A stretch of 7,325 nucleotides of DNA from Nocardioides sp. (GTDB lineage: Bacteria; Actinomycetota; Actinomycetes; Propionibacteriales; Nocardioidaceae): assembly GCA_023252065.1 (NCBI GenBank), contig JAHEXO010000097.1, positions 1 to 7,325 of the forward strand, given 5' to 3'. Below the pieces are notes generated by a model. The model made no database searches, had not been told where the DNA came from, and saw only the letters and a program-made list of their open reading frames with translations. Position numbers and translations under genes: made by a program. Below, one piece after another: positions 1-6,034 of this stretch; position 1 is the stretch's first letter; each line of letters opens with the position of its first letter.

Positions 1-813
1 GGACAGGTGGTCGGCGAGGTCGACCCGCGCGGCCACCAGCACCTCGTCGGGTGAGAACCGCATGGTCATCAGCTTGAGCACGGAGTCGACGCCCTCGGCG
101 TCGCGGATGGCGTCGGCCACCGCCTCGCGGAGCTCGCGCGGGGCCGACTGACCGATCAGGTACTGCTGGTTGGTCCGGCCCAGACCGTAGGCGACCCCCA
201 CGAGCAACGCCGCGATCGCCAGCGACGCGATGCCGTCGAAGGTGCGCCCGCCCCGCACGGTGTCGATCGCCAGACCGCCAGCAGCGAGCAGCAGCCCGAT
301 CAGGGCCGCGCCGTCCTCCCAGATCACCGCGCGCAGCTCGGGGTCGGCCTCCTGCCGCAGGTGGTTGCCCATCCCCGCGCCGGCGTTCGCCGCGTTCTTC
401 CGCAGCTGGACCAGCGCCTTGATGAACGAGGTGCCCTCGAAGAGGAACGAGACACCCAGCACGACGAAGGCCCACGTCGGTGAGCCCTCGTCGCCCGACG
501 ACGTCAGCGCCTTGATGCCTTGGTACGCCGAGAAGCCGGCGCCGAGCACGAAGATCCCGACCGCGGCCAGCAGCGACCAGAAGTAGCGCTCCATGCCGTA
601 GCCGAACGGGTGCTTCTCGTCGGCCGGCTTGCGGCTGCGCCGCAGCGAGGCCATCAAGAACACCTGGTTCATGGTGTCGCCGATCGAGTGCGCCGCCTCC
701 GACAGCATCGCCGCCGATCCCGAGGCGATCCCGGCCACCAGCTTGGCGACGGCGATCAGCAGGTTGGCCCCACCGGCGACGAGCACGGTGGAGGTCGAGT
801 CGTCGTCCGCCAT
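1..813 (-). CDS. Cation diffusion facilitator (CDF) family transporter, C-terminus cut by window edge
   Basis: This is probably an inner-membrane divalent-cation/proton antiporter that exports metals such as Zn, Mn or Fe. The window holds residues 1-271. The first transmembrane segment covers about residues 10-30. The second carries the CDF metal-site signature H42-x3-D46 (AAHSIGDT). Further hydrophobic segments lie near 78-97, 114-132, 164-182 and 194-212, giving the expected six. DGIASL (192-197) is a typical CDF loop motif. A cytoplasmic domain begins near residue 224. The fifth segment has W165-E166-D167 where many CDFs have HxxxD; I recall ED at this place in the SLC30A9/ZnT9-like branch, so the metal is uncertain. 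The gene starts 36 bp after the sigma-factor stop. The ATG at 813 lacks a normally spaced Shine-Dalgarno, but a SigB-type promoter ends 9 nt upstream, which suggests a leaderless message. The family call is firm; the substrate is unknown. Confidence 0.9.
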   Translation of the reverse strand, partial: MADDDSTSTVLVAGGANLLIAVAKLVAGIASGSAAMLSEAAHSIGDTMNQVFLMASLRRSRKPADEKHPFGYGMERYFWSLLAAVGIFVLGAGFSAYQGIKALTSSGDEGSPTWAFVVLGVSFLFEGTSFIKALVQLRKNAANAGAGMGNHLRQEADPELRAVIWEDGAALIGLLLAAGGLAIDTVRGGRTFDGIASLAIAALLVGVAYGLGRTNQQYLIGQSAPRELREAVADAIRDAEGVDSVLKLMTMRFSPDEVLVAARVDLADHLS

Positions 814-822
814 GCCTAGGGA

Positions 823-848
823 GTACCCGCTCCGGCGGGTCGCCAACC
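823..848 (-). promoter_or_regulatory. Putative SigB/SigF-type promoter of the CDF transporter gene
   Basis: Read on the minus strand, GGTT (848-845), a 16 nt spacer and GGGTAC (828-823) match the actinobacterial SigB/SigF-type pattern GNNT-N14-16-GGGTAC/T as I remember it. Exactly 9 nt separate the hexamer from the ATG at 813, so transcription would start at or within a few bases of the start codon. The -35 element sits 1 nt past the sigma-factor stop codon. Seen: the motif and spacing. Inferred: that it is used, and by which sigma factor. Confidence 0.5.
825..840. repeat. Perfect 6-bp inverted repeat inside the sigma/CDF intergenic region
   Basis: ACCCGC (825-830) and GCGGGT (835-840) flank a 4-nt loop. 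The repeat starts 9 bp past the sigma-factor stop codon and covers most of the spacer and -10 of the proposed CDF promoter. It could be a weak terminator for the sigma gene, but no T-run follows on the minus strand. It could equally be a DNA-level element of the promoter, or chance in GC-rich DNA. Confidence 0.35.
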
Positions 849-849
849 G

Positions 850-1677
850 TCAGGCGAACGTGCTGCCCAGCTCGTCTCGCAACCGCGCCAGCAGGGCGGA
901 GAGCAGCCGCGAGACCTGCATCTGGGTGATCCCGAGCACCTCACCGATCTCCGACTGGGTGCAGCCCTTGAAGAACCGCATCTCGAGCATGATCCGCTCG
1001 CGTCGGTCGAGGTGGGCCAGCAACGGCTTGAGGGCCACCCGTGCCTCGGCGCTGTCGAAGCCGCCGTCGTCGTCACCGAGCCGGTCGCCGATGCCGGCGC
1101 CGTCCTCGTCGAGCGGCGAGGAGTCGAGCGAGGTCGGTGCGAAGCAGCCGTTGGCGGCCAGCGCCTCGACGACGAGGTCGAAGTCGAGGTCGAGGCGCTC
1201 GGCGATCTCGCTGGGTCGCGGGGCGCGCCCGAGCTCCTGGCACAGGTCGGACTCGACGGCGGTGATGCGGGCCTGGGCCTGCTGCACGGCGCGCGGCGGG
1301 CGGACCACCCAGCCGTGGTCACGGAAGTAGCGGCGTACCTCGCCGCGGATGGTCGGTACGGCGTAGCTGAGGAAGTCGGTGGCCCGGGTCGGGTCGAAGC
1401 CGCGCACGGCCTTGACCAGGCCGAGGAACGCGACCTGCTCGAGGTCGTCGAGCGCGACGCCTCGGGCGCGGTAGCGCCGGGCCACGTCGACGGCCACCTG
1501 CATGTTCAGCTCGACCACACGCTCCTCGTAGCCGCGGCGGCCCTCGTCGTCGGCGTCGTGCGCGAGGTCCAGCAACAGCTGGGTGGCCTCACGGCGCGGC
1601 AACCCGTCGAGGTAGGGGTCGCGGGGATCGAGCGGGGTCAGGGGAGGTTCCAGCGCGATGGCTGCCACGTCAGTCAC
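850..1677 (-). CDS. RNA polymerase sigma factor, SigB/SigF/SigG family
   Basis: This is an alternative sigma factor that directs RNA polymerase to stress or developmental promoters. It has 275 residues, the usual size for the family. Region 2 spans about 48-130: VVELNMQVAVDVARRYRARG, then the core-binding DDLEQVAFLGLVKAV (77-91), FDPTRATDFLSYAVPTIRGE (94-113) and RRYFRDHGWVVRPPR (115-129) for -10 recognition. Region 3 lies near 133-175. Region 4 (about 217-270) has the helix-turn-helix CTQSEIGEVLGITQMQVSRL (239-258). Residues 185-208 form an acidic linker. The longest frame starts with GTG at 1677, only 3 nt after AAGG. GTG at codon 4 (1668) has GGAAGG 8 nt upstream and may be the true start. 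No anti-sigma or anti-anti-sigma gene is adjacent, unlike many SigB/SigF loci. GGGTAC motifs upstream of four neighbours suggest local targets. The family call is firm; the subtype is not resolved. Confidence 0.93.
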   Translation of the reverse strand: MTDVAAIALEPPLTPLDPRDPYLDGLPRREATQLLLDLAHDADDEGRRGYEERVVELNMQVAVDVARRYRARGVALDDLEQVAFLGLVKAVRGFDPTRATDFLSYAVPTIRGEVRRYFRDHGWVVRPPRAVQQAQARITAVESDLCQELGRAPRPSEIAERLDLDFDLVVEALAANGCFAPTSLDSSPLDEDGAGIGDRLGDDDGGFDSAEARVALKPLLAHLDRRERIMLEMRFFKGCTQSEIGEVLGITQMQVSRLLSALLARLRDELGSTFA

Positions 1678-1745
1678 CTTCCTTCTGGGGGCATGGTGCG
1701 GGCGACACGAGTCGTCACGGCCGCTCCCTACGGTCTATCAGGGTC

Positions 1746-1760
1746 GGGGCGTCCCGCCCC
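1746..1760. repeat. Short perfect inverted repeat upstream of the sigma factor gene
   Basis: GGGGCG (1746-1751) and CGCCCC (1755-1760) are perfectly complementary around a 3-nt loop. The repeat lies 69 bp upstream of the sigma-factor GTG, in the 124-bp gap behind the small 78-residue gene. It might be an operator, a leader hairpin or part of a transcription stop. I saw no convincing promoter in this gap: a GGGTGT near 1766-1761 has no suitable -35 partner. Confidence 0.25.
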
Positions 1761-1771
1761 ACACCCTCAAG

Positions 1772-1798
1772 GGGGGAAGGCGCCCCGCGCGTTCCCCC
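1772..1798 (-). terminator. Possible terminator hairpin after the MFS / small-protein gene pair
   Basis: On the plus strand GGGGGAA (1772-1778) and TTCCCCC (1792-1798) are a perfect 7-bp inverted repeat around a 13-nt loop; G1771 and T1799 add a wobble pair. It begins 3 bp past the stop codon of the 78-residue gene, where a terminator would lie. No T-run follows on the minus strand, so an intrinsic terminator of the classic kind is not supported. Confidence 0.35.
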
Positions 1799-1801
1799 TG
1801 G

Positions 1802-2038
1802 TCAGACTGCTTGCAGGCGCCCTTCGGGGTCGCGGACGACGAGCCCGTCCGACGCTGCGAGCGCCAGGGCCCGGTCGAAGCGACCGTGCTCCCAGTACGT
1901 CGCTCCCAGCAGCGCCTGGAGCTCGTCGGGCCGCTGGGGCCCGCGGTCCTCCAGAGCCCGGACGATCTGGCCCATCTCGTGGAAGACCTGGCGGTCGCGG
2001 GGGCCTTCGGTGCTGGCCTTCGGGGGTGGCATCGGCAT
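1802..2038 (-). CDS. Small protein, possible winged-helix fold, unknown function
   Basis: I do not recognise a named family. The 78-residue product has a proline/lysine-rich start (MPMPPPKASTEG), then helices about 20-32 (MGQIVRALEDR), 37-45 (PDELQALLG) and 50-63 (EHGRFDRALALAAS), ending in DGLVVRDPEGRLQAV. This helix-helix-helix-hairpin order, with a closing GLVV-x4-GRLQAV strand pair, resembles a compact winged helix as in small MarR/PadR-like or DNA-associated proteins; that is inferred from pattern only. Translation support is strong: AGGAGG lies 7 nt before the ATG at 2038, which favours it over the in-frame ATG at 2032. The gene starts 30 bp after the MFS stop, so the two are probably cotranscribed. 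It may sense or regulate something tied to that transporter. Confidence 0.8.
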   Translation of the reverse strand: MPMPPPKASTEGPRDRQVFHEMGQIVRALEDRGPQRPDELQALLGATYWEHGRFDRALALAASDGLVVRDPEGRLQAV

Positions 2039-2068
2039 GGTGTGTCCTCCTGGGTGCTCGGTCGGGCG

Positions 2069-3553
2069 TCAGGCGTTCACGTGCTCGGGCTGCTGACCGG
2101 GCGTCTCGGCGTCCTCGGCGGTAAGCGGCCGGGCGATGTCCTCGAGCGACTGCCCCTCGGCCCGCACGCCCAGGAACGCCGCCACGATGCCGCCCGCGAT
2201 CATCAGGCCGGCACCCAGGAAGTAGCCGGGTGCGATGCCGGTGATGTCGCCGCTGGCCGAGGCCGAGTCGATGAGCTTGCCGAAGAGCAGCGGTCCGGTG
2301 ATGCCCCCGGCGGCCGTGCCGATCGCGTAGAAGAACGCGATGCACAGGGCCCGGGTCTCCATCGGGAAGACCTCGCTGGCGGTGAGGTAGGCCGAGCTGG
2401 CTCCGGCCGAGGCGAAGAAGAAGATCACGCAGCCGAACACGGTCAGGGTCGTGGCGTTCAGGCTGCCGAGCATGAAGCCGGCGATCGCCAGCAGCACCCC
2501 GGAGATGAGGTAGGTGCCGGTGATCATCCTGACCCGGCCCACCGAGTCGAAGAGCGGTCCGAGCAGCAGGGCGCCGGCGAAGTTGCACATGGCGAAGACC
2601 GCGATGTAGTAGCCGGTCTGGCTCACGCCGAAGAACGTGCTCAGCGAGTCGCCATAGGTGAAGAAGAAGGCGTTGTAGAGGAAGGCCTGGCCGACGAAGA
2701 GCGAGAAGCACAGCACGGTCCGCTTCGGGTACATCGTGAACATCGTCTTGGCGATCAGCGGGATGCCGATGGTCGTGCGCTGGCGCACGGTGATGGTCTC
2801 GTCGACCTTGGCCAGCTCGCGCCCGGTCTCGTCGTGGACCTCGCGCTCGATGTCGCGCACGATCTCCTCGCCCTCGTCCTCGCGGCCGTGGATGAACAGC
2901 CAGCGCGGGCTCTCGGGGACGTGGCGGCGGACCAGCAGGATGCCCACCGCGAGGATCGCACCGAGCCCGAAGGCGAGGCGCCACCCGACCGAGGCGCTGA
3001 CCACGGTCGGGTCGAGGAGCGGGATCGTCAGCAGCGCGCCGGCGGCGGCGCCGACCCAGAAGGACCCGTTGATCGCGAGGTCGATGCGGCCGCGGTACTT
3101 GGCCGGGATCAGCTCGTCGATCGCGGAGTTGATCGCGGCGTACTCACCACCGATGGCGGCGCCGGTGAGGGCACGGGCGGCGAAGTACCACGTGATGTTC
3201 ATCGAGAACGCCGTCAGCAACGTGGCGCAGATGTAGAAGGCCAGCGTGATCAGGAACAGCCGCTTCCGGCCGAACCGGTCGGTCAGCTGACCGAACACCA
3301 GGGCGCCGATGCAGGCTCCCGCGACGTACATGGCCCCGGCCGTGCCGATGTCGGAGCTGCTCATGCCCAGCCCGGTGCTGGCGGGCTTCAGGGCATCGGA
3401 CATCGAGCCGACGATCGTCACCTCGAGCCCGTCGAGGATCCAGACCGTGCCGAGGCCGATCACGATCATCCAGTGCCACCGTGACCAGGGGAGCCTGTCG
3501 AGCCTCGCTGGTATGTCAGTGGTGATCTTGCCGGTCTCGACGCCGCTCGCCAT
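2069..3553 (-). CDS. MFS transporter (sugar porter / metabolite:H+ symporter type)
   Basis: This is an inner-membrane secondary transporter of 494 residues with about 12 hydrophobic segments. Transmembrane 1 carries WILDGLEVTIVG (38-49), with a membrane-embedded Asp41 and Glu44 as in metabolite/aromatic-acid:proton symporters. MFS motif A is GQLTDRFGRKR (88-98). GGEYAAINSAIDELIPAKYRGR (135-156) and PESPRWLFIHGRE (213-225) are sugar-porter/metabolite-symporter signatures. A charged central loop lies at about 222-270. The second half repeats motif A weakly (GPLFDSVGRVRM, 332-343) and has ASEVFPMETRALCIAFFYAIGT (392-413). The C-terminal tail from about 465 is hydrophilic. AGGAGG lies 4 nt before the ATG at 3553. 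A SigB-type promoter motif lies 35 nt upstream of the start. The small 78-residue gene follows 30 bp downstream. The substrate cannot be read from sequence. Confidence 0.93.
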   Translation of the reverse strand: MASGVETGKITTDIPARLDRLPWSRWHWMIVIGLGTVWILDGLEVTIVGSMSDALKPASTGLGMSSSDIGTAGAMYVAGACIGALVFGQLTDRFGRKRLFLITLAFYICATLLTAFSMNITWYFAARALTGAAIGGEYAAINSAIDELIPAKYRGRIDLAINGSFWVGAAAGALLTIPLLDPTVVSASVGWRLAFGLGAILAVGILLVRRHVPESPRWLFIHGREDEGEEIVRDIEREVHDETGRELAKVDETITVRQRTTIGIPLIAKTMFTMYPKRTVLCFSLFVGQAFLYNAFFFTYGDSLSTFFGVSQTGYYIAVFAMCNFAGALLLGPLFDSVGRVRMITGTYLISGVLLAIAGFMLGSLNATTLTVFGCVIFFFASAGASSAYLTASEVFPMETRALCIAFFYAIGTAAGGITGPLLFGKLIDSASASGDITGIAPGYFLGAGLMIAGGIVAAFLGVRAEGQSLEDIARPLTAEDAETPGQQPEHVNA

Positions 3554-3588
3554 GGGTCCTCCTCAGGTCGGCACAGTGCGCGACGCCC

Positions 3589-3613
3589 GTACCCCTACCC
3601 GGGTGTGCCATTC
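3589..3613 (-). promoter_or_regulatory. Putative SigB/SigF-type promoter of the MFS transporter gene
   Basis: On the minus strand GAAT (3613-3610), a 15-nt spacer and GGGTAC (3594-3589) fit the GNNT-N14-16-GGGTAC/T pattern. The hexamer is 35 nt from the ATG, leaving room for a short leader that includes the AGGAGG site. GCACAGTGC (3571-3579), a perfect 4-bp inverted repeat, lies at about the transcript's 5' end. The promoter call rests on motif and position only. Confidence 0.45.
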
Positions 3614-3626
3614 CTGATACCTGTGA

Positions 3627-3645
3627 GTCGGCCGAGCGGCCCGAC
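3627..3645 (-). terminator. Possible weak terminator hairpin after the beta-helix protein gene
   Basis: GTCGGCC (3627-3633) and GGCCCGAC (3638-3645) pair as a 7-bp stem with one bulged base and a 4-nt loop; an alternative pairing uses the two CGGCCG copies at 3629-3634 and 3645-3650. The hairpin lies 14 bp past the stop codon of the gene at 3660. There is no T-run, and this much GC pairing is easy to find by chance here. Confidence 0.25.
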
Positions 3646-3659
3646 GGCCGTGAGGAGCC

Positions 3660-5522
3660 TCAGCGACGGGTGACCACGATCCTGAGCACCTGGCGCACGG
3701 TGCCGCGGAGGTTGGTGGCCTGCACGGTGACCGAGTGGGTGCCGACGCCGGAGGCCTGGGCCTTGCCGCAGATCGTGGCGGTGCCCGTGCCTGCCTTGAA
3801 GCTCAACCCGGCCGGGAGCCTCCCCTTCACCAGCGTGATCCGCGGGCCGGGACTGCCGGAGGCACGCACCCGGAACGTCTGCGACGTCCCGACCACGAAC
3901 GACGCCCTGCTCCTCGACGTGAACGCCGGCATCGTGCCGACCTTGATCGTCCTGGTGGCCGAGACGCTCGCGTGGAGGGTGCTCCCGACGACCGGGGTGA
4001 ACGTCGCGCGCACCGGGCGGCTGCCGGCGCCCAGCGCGGTCGTCACGCACCTGGCCGCCCCGGCCGAGAGGGCGACGGCCTGGCACAGCACCGTCGAACC
4101 CGAGCGGAACGTGACGGTGCCGACGGCGGCCCCGATGCCGCTCACCCCGACGTCGGGCACGGCCACCGTCGCGTCGAGGGTCACCGAGGCGTGCGGCCCC
4201 GCGGTGGTCGGGGCCTTGAGACCGGTGGCAGTGGCGACCAGCTCCATCGACCCGGCGTCGCAGGCGCCGGCCTGTGGCCGCGGCACACCGCGCAGGTCGG
4301 TGCCGGCGCACAGCGGGGTCGCCGAGACGCCGTACGTCGCGCCGGCCGGGATGCTGTCGACCGCTGAGCTGGGCCAGAAGGTCGCCACCGTGGGCACCGG
4401 ACCGCCCCAGTCGGCGAGGCCGGAGCCGAGGTTCAGGTTGCCGACGTTCTGCTTGCTGGTGGGCTGGGTGAAGGCGCAGGAGTCGTCGGTGCTGAGGTTG
4501 TAGCCGAGATCGGTGACCGTGCCGTTGCACTCCTTGATCCCGATCGCGGGAGTTCCGAGCATGGACCCGAGGACCGACCCGGCCACCGAGACGTCGCCCT
4601 GGAGCGACGCCACCTCGTGCTCGAAGGTGCTGCGCACGACCGTGACGGTGGCGGCCAGACCGCCGTTGACGCCTACCACGTTGTCCTGGAAGGAGCTGTC
4701 CCTGACGTCCGCAGTCCCGCCCTCCACGCCGACGCCGACGCCGGGCCACCCGTGGAACGTGGACCTGGACAGGGTGGCTGCGCCGGTGCCGGTGACCTTG
4801 ACGCCGTGTGAGTCGTTCAGGTCCGGGCTCTGCCCCGAGTCGTCGAACAACGACTGGTCGGCGGAGAACGTGCCGCCGGACACGGCGACACCCGGATCCC
4901 CGACATGGGCGTCGAGCACCCGGGTCCGCACCAGCGAGACGTCACCGCCGGTCACCGAGACCTCTGCAGGCGGGATGTCGGGGGTCGGGCAGCCCTGGCC
5001 GCCGTCGCGAACCGTCGCGTCGGTCAGCGTGGCCGAACCGTCCTGCACCAGAAGGTTGCACCCCGACTGACCGAGGACGACGTGGTCGGCAGTCACGGTG
5101 CCGGTGCCGTCGACGAGAACATCGACGAAGAGACCGCCCTTGACCGTGAGGTCGGACAACGCCGTCGTCCCCCCACCCACCTCGAGCACGAAGCCGTCGC
5201 CGCTGGAGTCGGCGGTCAGCGTCGTGTCGCCGACACCCGTGCCGGAGCCGACGATGGAGACCGACTTGCTCAGCGCCCAGGGTCGCAGCTCGCCGTCGAA
5301 GGTGCCGGGCCCCACGTGGATCGTCGTACCGGTGGCGTCCGCCGCGAAGATGGCCGCCGCCACCGTGGCGCAGGGGCTCGCCTGCGAGCAGTCGACGTTG
5401 TCGGTGCCGCCGGCGGTGACGTAGACGTCGGTCGGGCCGACGGCGTACGACGGGCTCGCGGGCAGGGCGATGCCGGCGAGGGTGGCCACCGCGACAGCAG
5501 CAAGGACATGACGAACCGACAT
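3660..5522 (-). CDS. Secreted parallel beta-helix protein with choice-of-anchor Q and Ig-like domains
   Basis: The 620-residue product is probably exported and extracellular. Residues 1-27 are a signal peptide: Arg4, a hydrophobic core, then SYA as a likely signal peptidase I site before VGPTD. Residues 30-110 resemble pectate-lyase/DUF1565-like starts (YVTAGGTDNVDCSQASPCAT; IHVGPGTFDGEL at 68-79). About 110-330 hold short degenerate beta-helix coils (LTVKGG, ADHVVLGQSG, DATVRDGG, DSSFQDNVVGV, RSTFEHEV). Residues 337-427 match the choice-of-anchor Q pattern: LGYNLSTDDSC, GLADWGGPVPTV, AGTDLRGVPRPQAGACDAGSMEL. About 440-528 form an Ig-like repeat (VGTVTFRSGSTVLC) and about 530-620 a putative Ig (He_PIG-like) domain with LPAGLSF. 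No catalytic motif, LPXTG or C-terminal membrane anchor is visible. The ATG at 5522 has GGAGGAG 7 nt upstream. The role is unknown; surface or carbohydrate binding is plausible. Confidence 0.88.
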   Translation of the reverse strand: MSVRHVLAAVAVATLAGIALPASPSYAVGPTDVYVTAGGTDNVDCSQASPCATVAAAIFAADATGTTIHVGPGTFDGELRPWALSKSVSIVGSGTGVGDTTLTADSSGDGFVLEVGGGTTALSDLTVKGGLFVDVLVDGTGTVTADHVVLGQSGCNLLVQDGSATLTDATVRDGGQGCPTPDIPPAEVSVTGGDVSLVRTRVLDAHVGDPGVAVSGGTFSADQSLFDDSGQSPDLNDSHGVKVTGTGAATLSRSTFHGWPGVGVGVEGGTADVRDSSFQDNVVGVNGGLAATVTVVRSTFEHEVASLQGDVSVAGSVLGSMLGTPAIGIKECNGTVTDLGYNLSTDDSCAFTQPTSKQNVGNLNLGSGLADWGGPVPTVATFWPSSAVDSIPAGATYGVSATPLCAGTDLRGVPRPQAGACDAGSMELVATATGLKAPTTAGPHASVTLDATVAVPDVGVSGIGAAVGTVTFRSGSTVLCQAVALSAGAARCVTTALGAGSRPVRATFTPVVGSTLHASVSATRTIKVGTMPAFTSRSRASFVVGTSQTFRVRASGSPGPRITLVKGRLPAGLSFKAGTGTATICGKAQASGVGTHSVTVQATNLRGTVRQVLRIVVTRR

Positions 5523-5532
5523 GGGCGCTCTC

Positions 5533-5557
5533 CTCCCGAGACCGCGGCTCCCGGGAG
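5533..5557 (-). repeat. Inverted repeat that can pair with the ribosome binding site of the beta-helix gene
   Basis: On the plus strand CTCCCG (5533-5538) and CGGGAG (5552-5557) are complementary. In the minus-strand mRNA the upstream CUCCCG can pair with CGGGAG, which includes part of the GGGAGGAG Shine-Dalgarno. The upstream arm also lies within a 10-bp palindrome, CTCCCGGGAG (5548-5557). Occlusion of the ribosome site is possible but unproven. Confidence 0.3.
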
Positions 5558-5578
5558 GGCGCCGCGCCGGTGAGGGGG

Positions 5579-5607
5579 ATTGTGTCGCAGACCAGCGGCC
5601 CTGTCAG
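5579..5607 (-). promoter_or_regulatory. Putative housekeeping (sigma-70/SigA-type) promoter of the beta-helix protein gene
   Basis: On the minus strand CTGACA (5607-5602), a 17-nt spacer and CACAAT (5584-5579) match TTGACA at 5 of 6 and TATAAT at 4 of 6 with ideal spacing. Transcription would start near 5572, giving a leader of about 50 nt before the ATG at 5522. No GGGTAC motif precedes this gene, so its control probably differs from its neighbours'. A 6-bp hairpin, GCGGCC (5595-5600) with GGCCGC (5616-5621), overlaps the -35 and might end transcripts of the upstream gene. Confidence 0.45.
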
Positions 5608-5627
5608 CCGGACGCGGCCGCGAGTCC

Positions 5628-5954
5628 TCAGCGCCCGACCGCGCGCTCGAGCTGCGCCTTGGTCATCGACGACCGCCCCTTCACGTTGCGGCGGCGGGCC
5701 TCCTCGTAGAGCTGGGCCTTGGTCCGGCCACCCGAGCCGCGGTGCGAGCGCAGACCGCCTCGTCGCGACGACGAGAGGTCGTCGGTCGAGGTCCGGCTCG
5801 CCTGGCGCGCCTCACCGGCCCGGGCGCGCTCCTTGTTCACGGTGCGCGCGGCGATCTCCTCGGCCGTGCTCTCGCTGCGCCCGCGAGCTTCCAGCCCCTC
5901 CTTGATGTGCGCGTACTGACGCTCGCGCTTCTTGCTCCAACCCTGCTGCGGCAT
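5628..5954 (-). CDS. Small basic protein of the 'plasmid stabilization' family with a Rho-N/SAP-like C-terminus
   Basis: The product has 108 residues and is strongly basic (about 27 Lys/Arg against 13 Asp/Glu). The N-terminal half, GWSKKRERQYAHIKEGLEAR (5-24) followed by STAEEIAARTVNKERARAGE (29-48), is the hallmark of an actinobacterial family often labelled 'plasmid stabilization protein'. A serine/arginine/glycine-rich linker (52-76) leads to GRTKAQLYEEARRRNVKGRSSMTKAQLERAV (76-106), which looks like the nucleic-acid-binding Rho termination factor N-terminal/SAP motif. The family label is historical; nothing here shows a plasmid. A nucleic-acid-binding or stress role is inferred. AGGAGG lies 9 nt before the ATG at 5954, which fixes this start against a much longer open frame extending upstream. 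A SigB-type promoter motif lies 42 nt upstream, and the gene is divergent from a very acidic small protein. Confidence 0.85.
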   Translation of the reverse strand: MPQQGWSKKRERQYAHIKEGLEARGRSESTAEEIAARTVNKERARAGEARQASRTSTDDLSSSRRGGLRSHRGSGGRTKAQLYEEARRRNVKGRSSMTKAQLERAVGR

Positions 5955-5980
5955 CGCAATCGACCTCCTGTCCGGGCGTT

Positions 5981-5997
5981 CGCCCTCCTGGAGGGCG
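5981..5997. repeat. Perfect inverted repeat near the 5' end of the Rho-N-like gene's transcript
   Basis: CGCCCTC (5981-5987) and GAGGGCG (5991-5997) are perfect 7-bp arms around CTG. The repeat touches the GGGTAC of the leftward promoter and covers the predicted transcription start near 5990, so only part would be in the mRNA. It may be a protein-binding site or chance. The neighbouring GGGCGTTCGCCC (5974-5985) has 5-bp arms around 2 nt. Confidence 0.35.
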
Positions 5998-6022
5998 TAC
6001 CCGCTGCCGACCCTCGGCATTC
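5997..6022 (-). promoter_or_regulatory. Putative SigB/SigF-type promoter, leftward half of the divergent pair
   Basis: On the minus strand GAAT (6022-6019), a 16-nt spacer and GGGTAC (6002-5997) match the same pattern as the MFS promoter; both have GGAATG at the -35. The hexamer is 42 nt from the ATG at 5954, leaving a leader that contains the AGGAGG site. The promoter lies wholly inside the inverted repeat described separately. Confidence 0.5.
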
Positions 6023-6034
6023 CGTCCTCGCCTG

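Noticed and set aside
230..1330. Plus-strand open frames opposite the CDF and sigma genes
   Set aside because: They are antisense to convincing genes and have no recognisable motif or start signal.
1761..1766. GGGTGT on the minus strand as a SigB-type -10 for the sigma factor's own promoter
   Set aside because: It mismatches the conserved A and no GNNT lies 14-16 nt upstream, so autoregulation is not supported by sequence.
2727..2732. GGGTAC on the plus strand inside the MFS gene
   Set aside because: It is within coding sequence, antisense to the gene, with no plus-strand gene downstream; chance is sufficient.
1658..3484. Very long plus-strand open frame (about 600 codons) opposite the sigma and MFS genes
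   Set aside because: It is antisense to genes with clear family motifs, and its translation is low-complexity Arg/Gly/Glu/Asp-rich sequence typical of shadow frames in GC-rich DNA.
3595..4749. Long minus-strand frame overlapping the beta-helix protein gene
   Set aside because: It is another frame of the same strand with Arg/Gly-rich nonsense content; the overlapping frame has a signal peptide, recognisable domains and a good ribosome site.
5614..5621. GCGGCCGC palindrome
   Set aside because: An 8-bp GC palindrome is expected by chance in this composition and has no linked feature beyond a weak hairpin.
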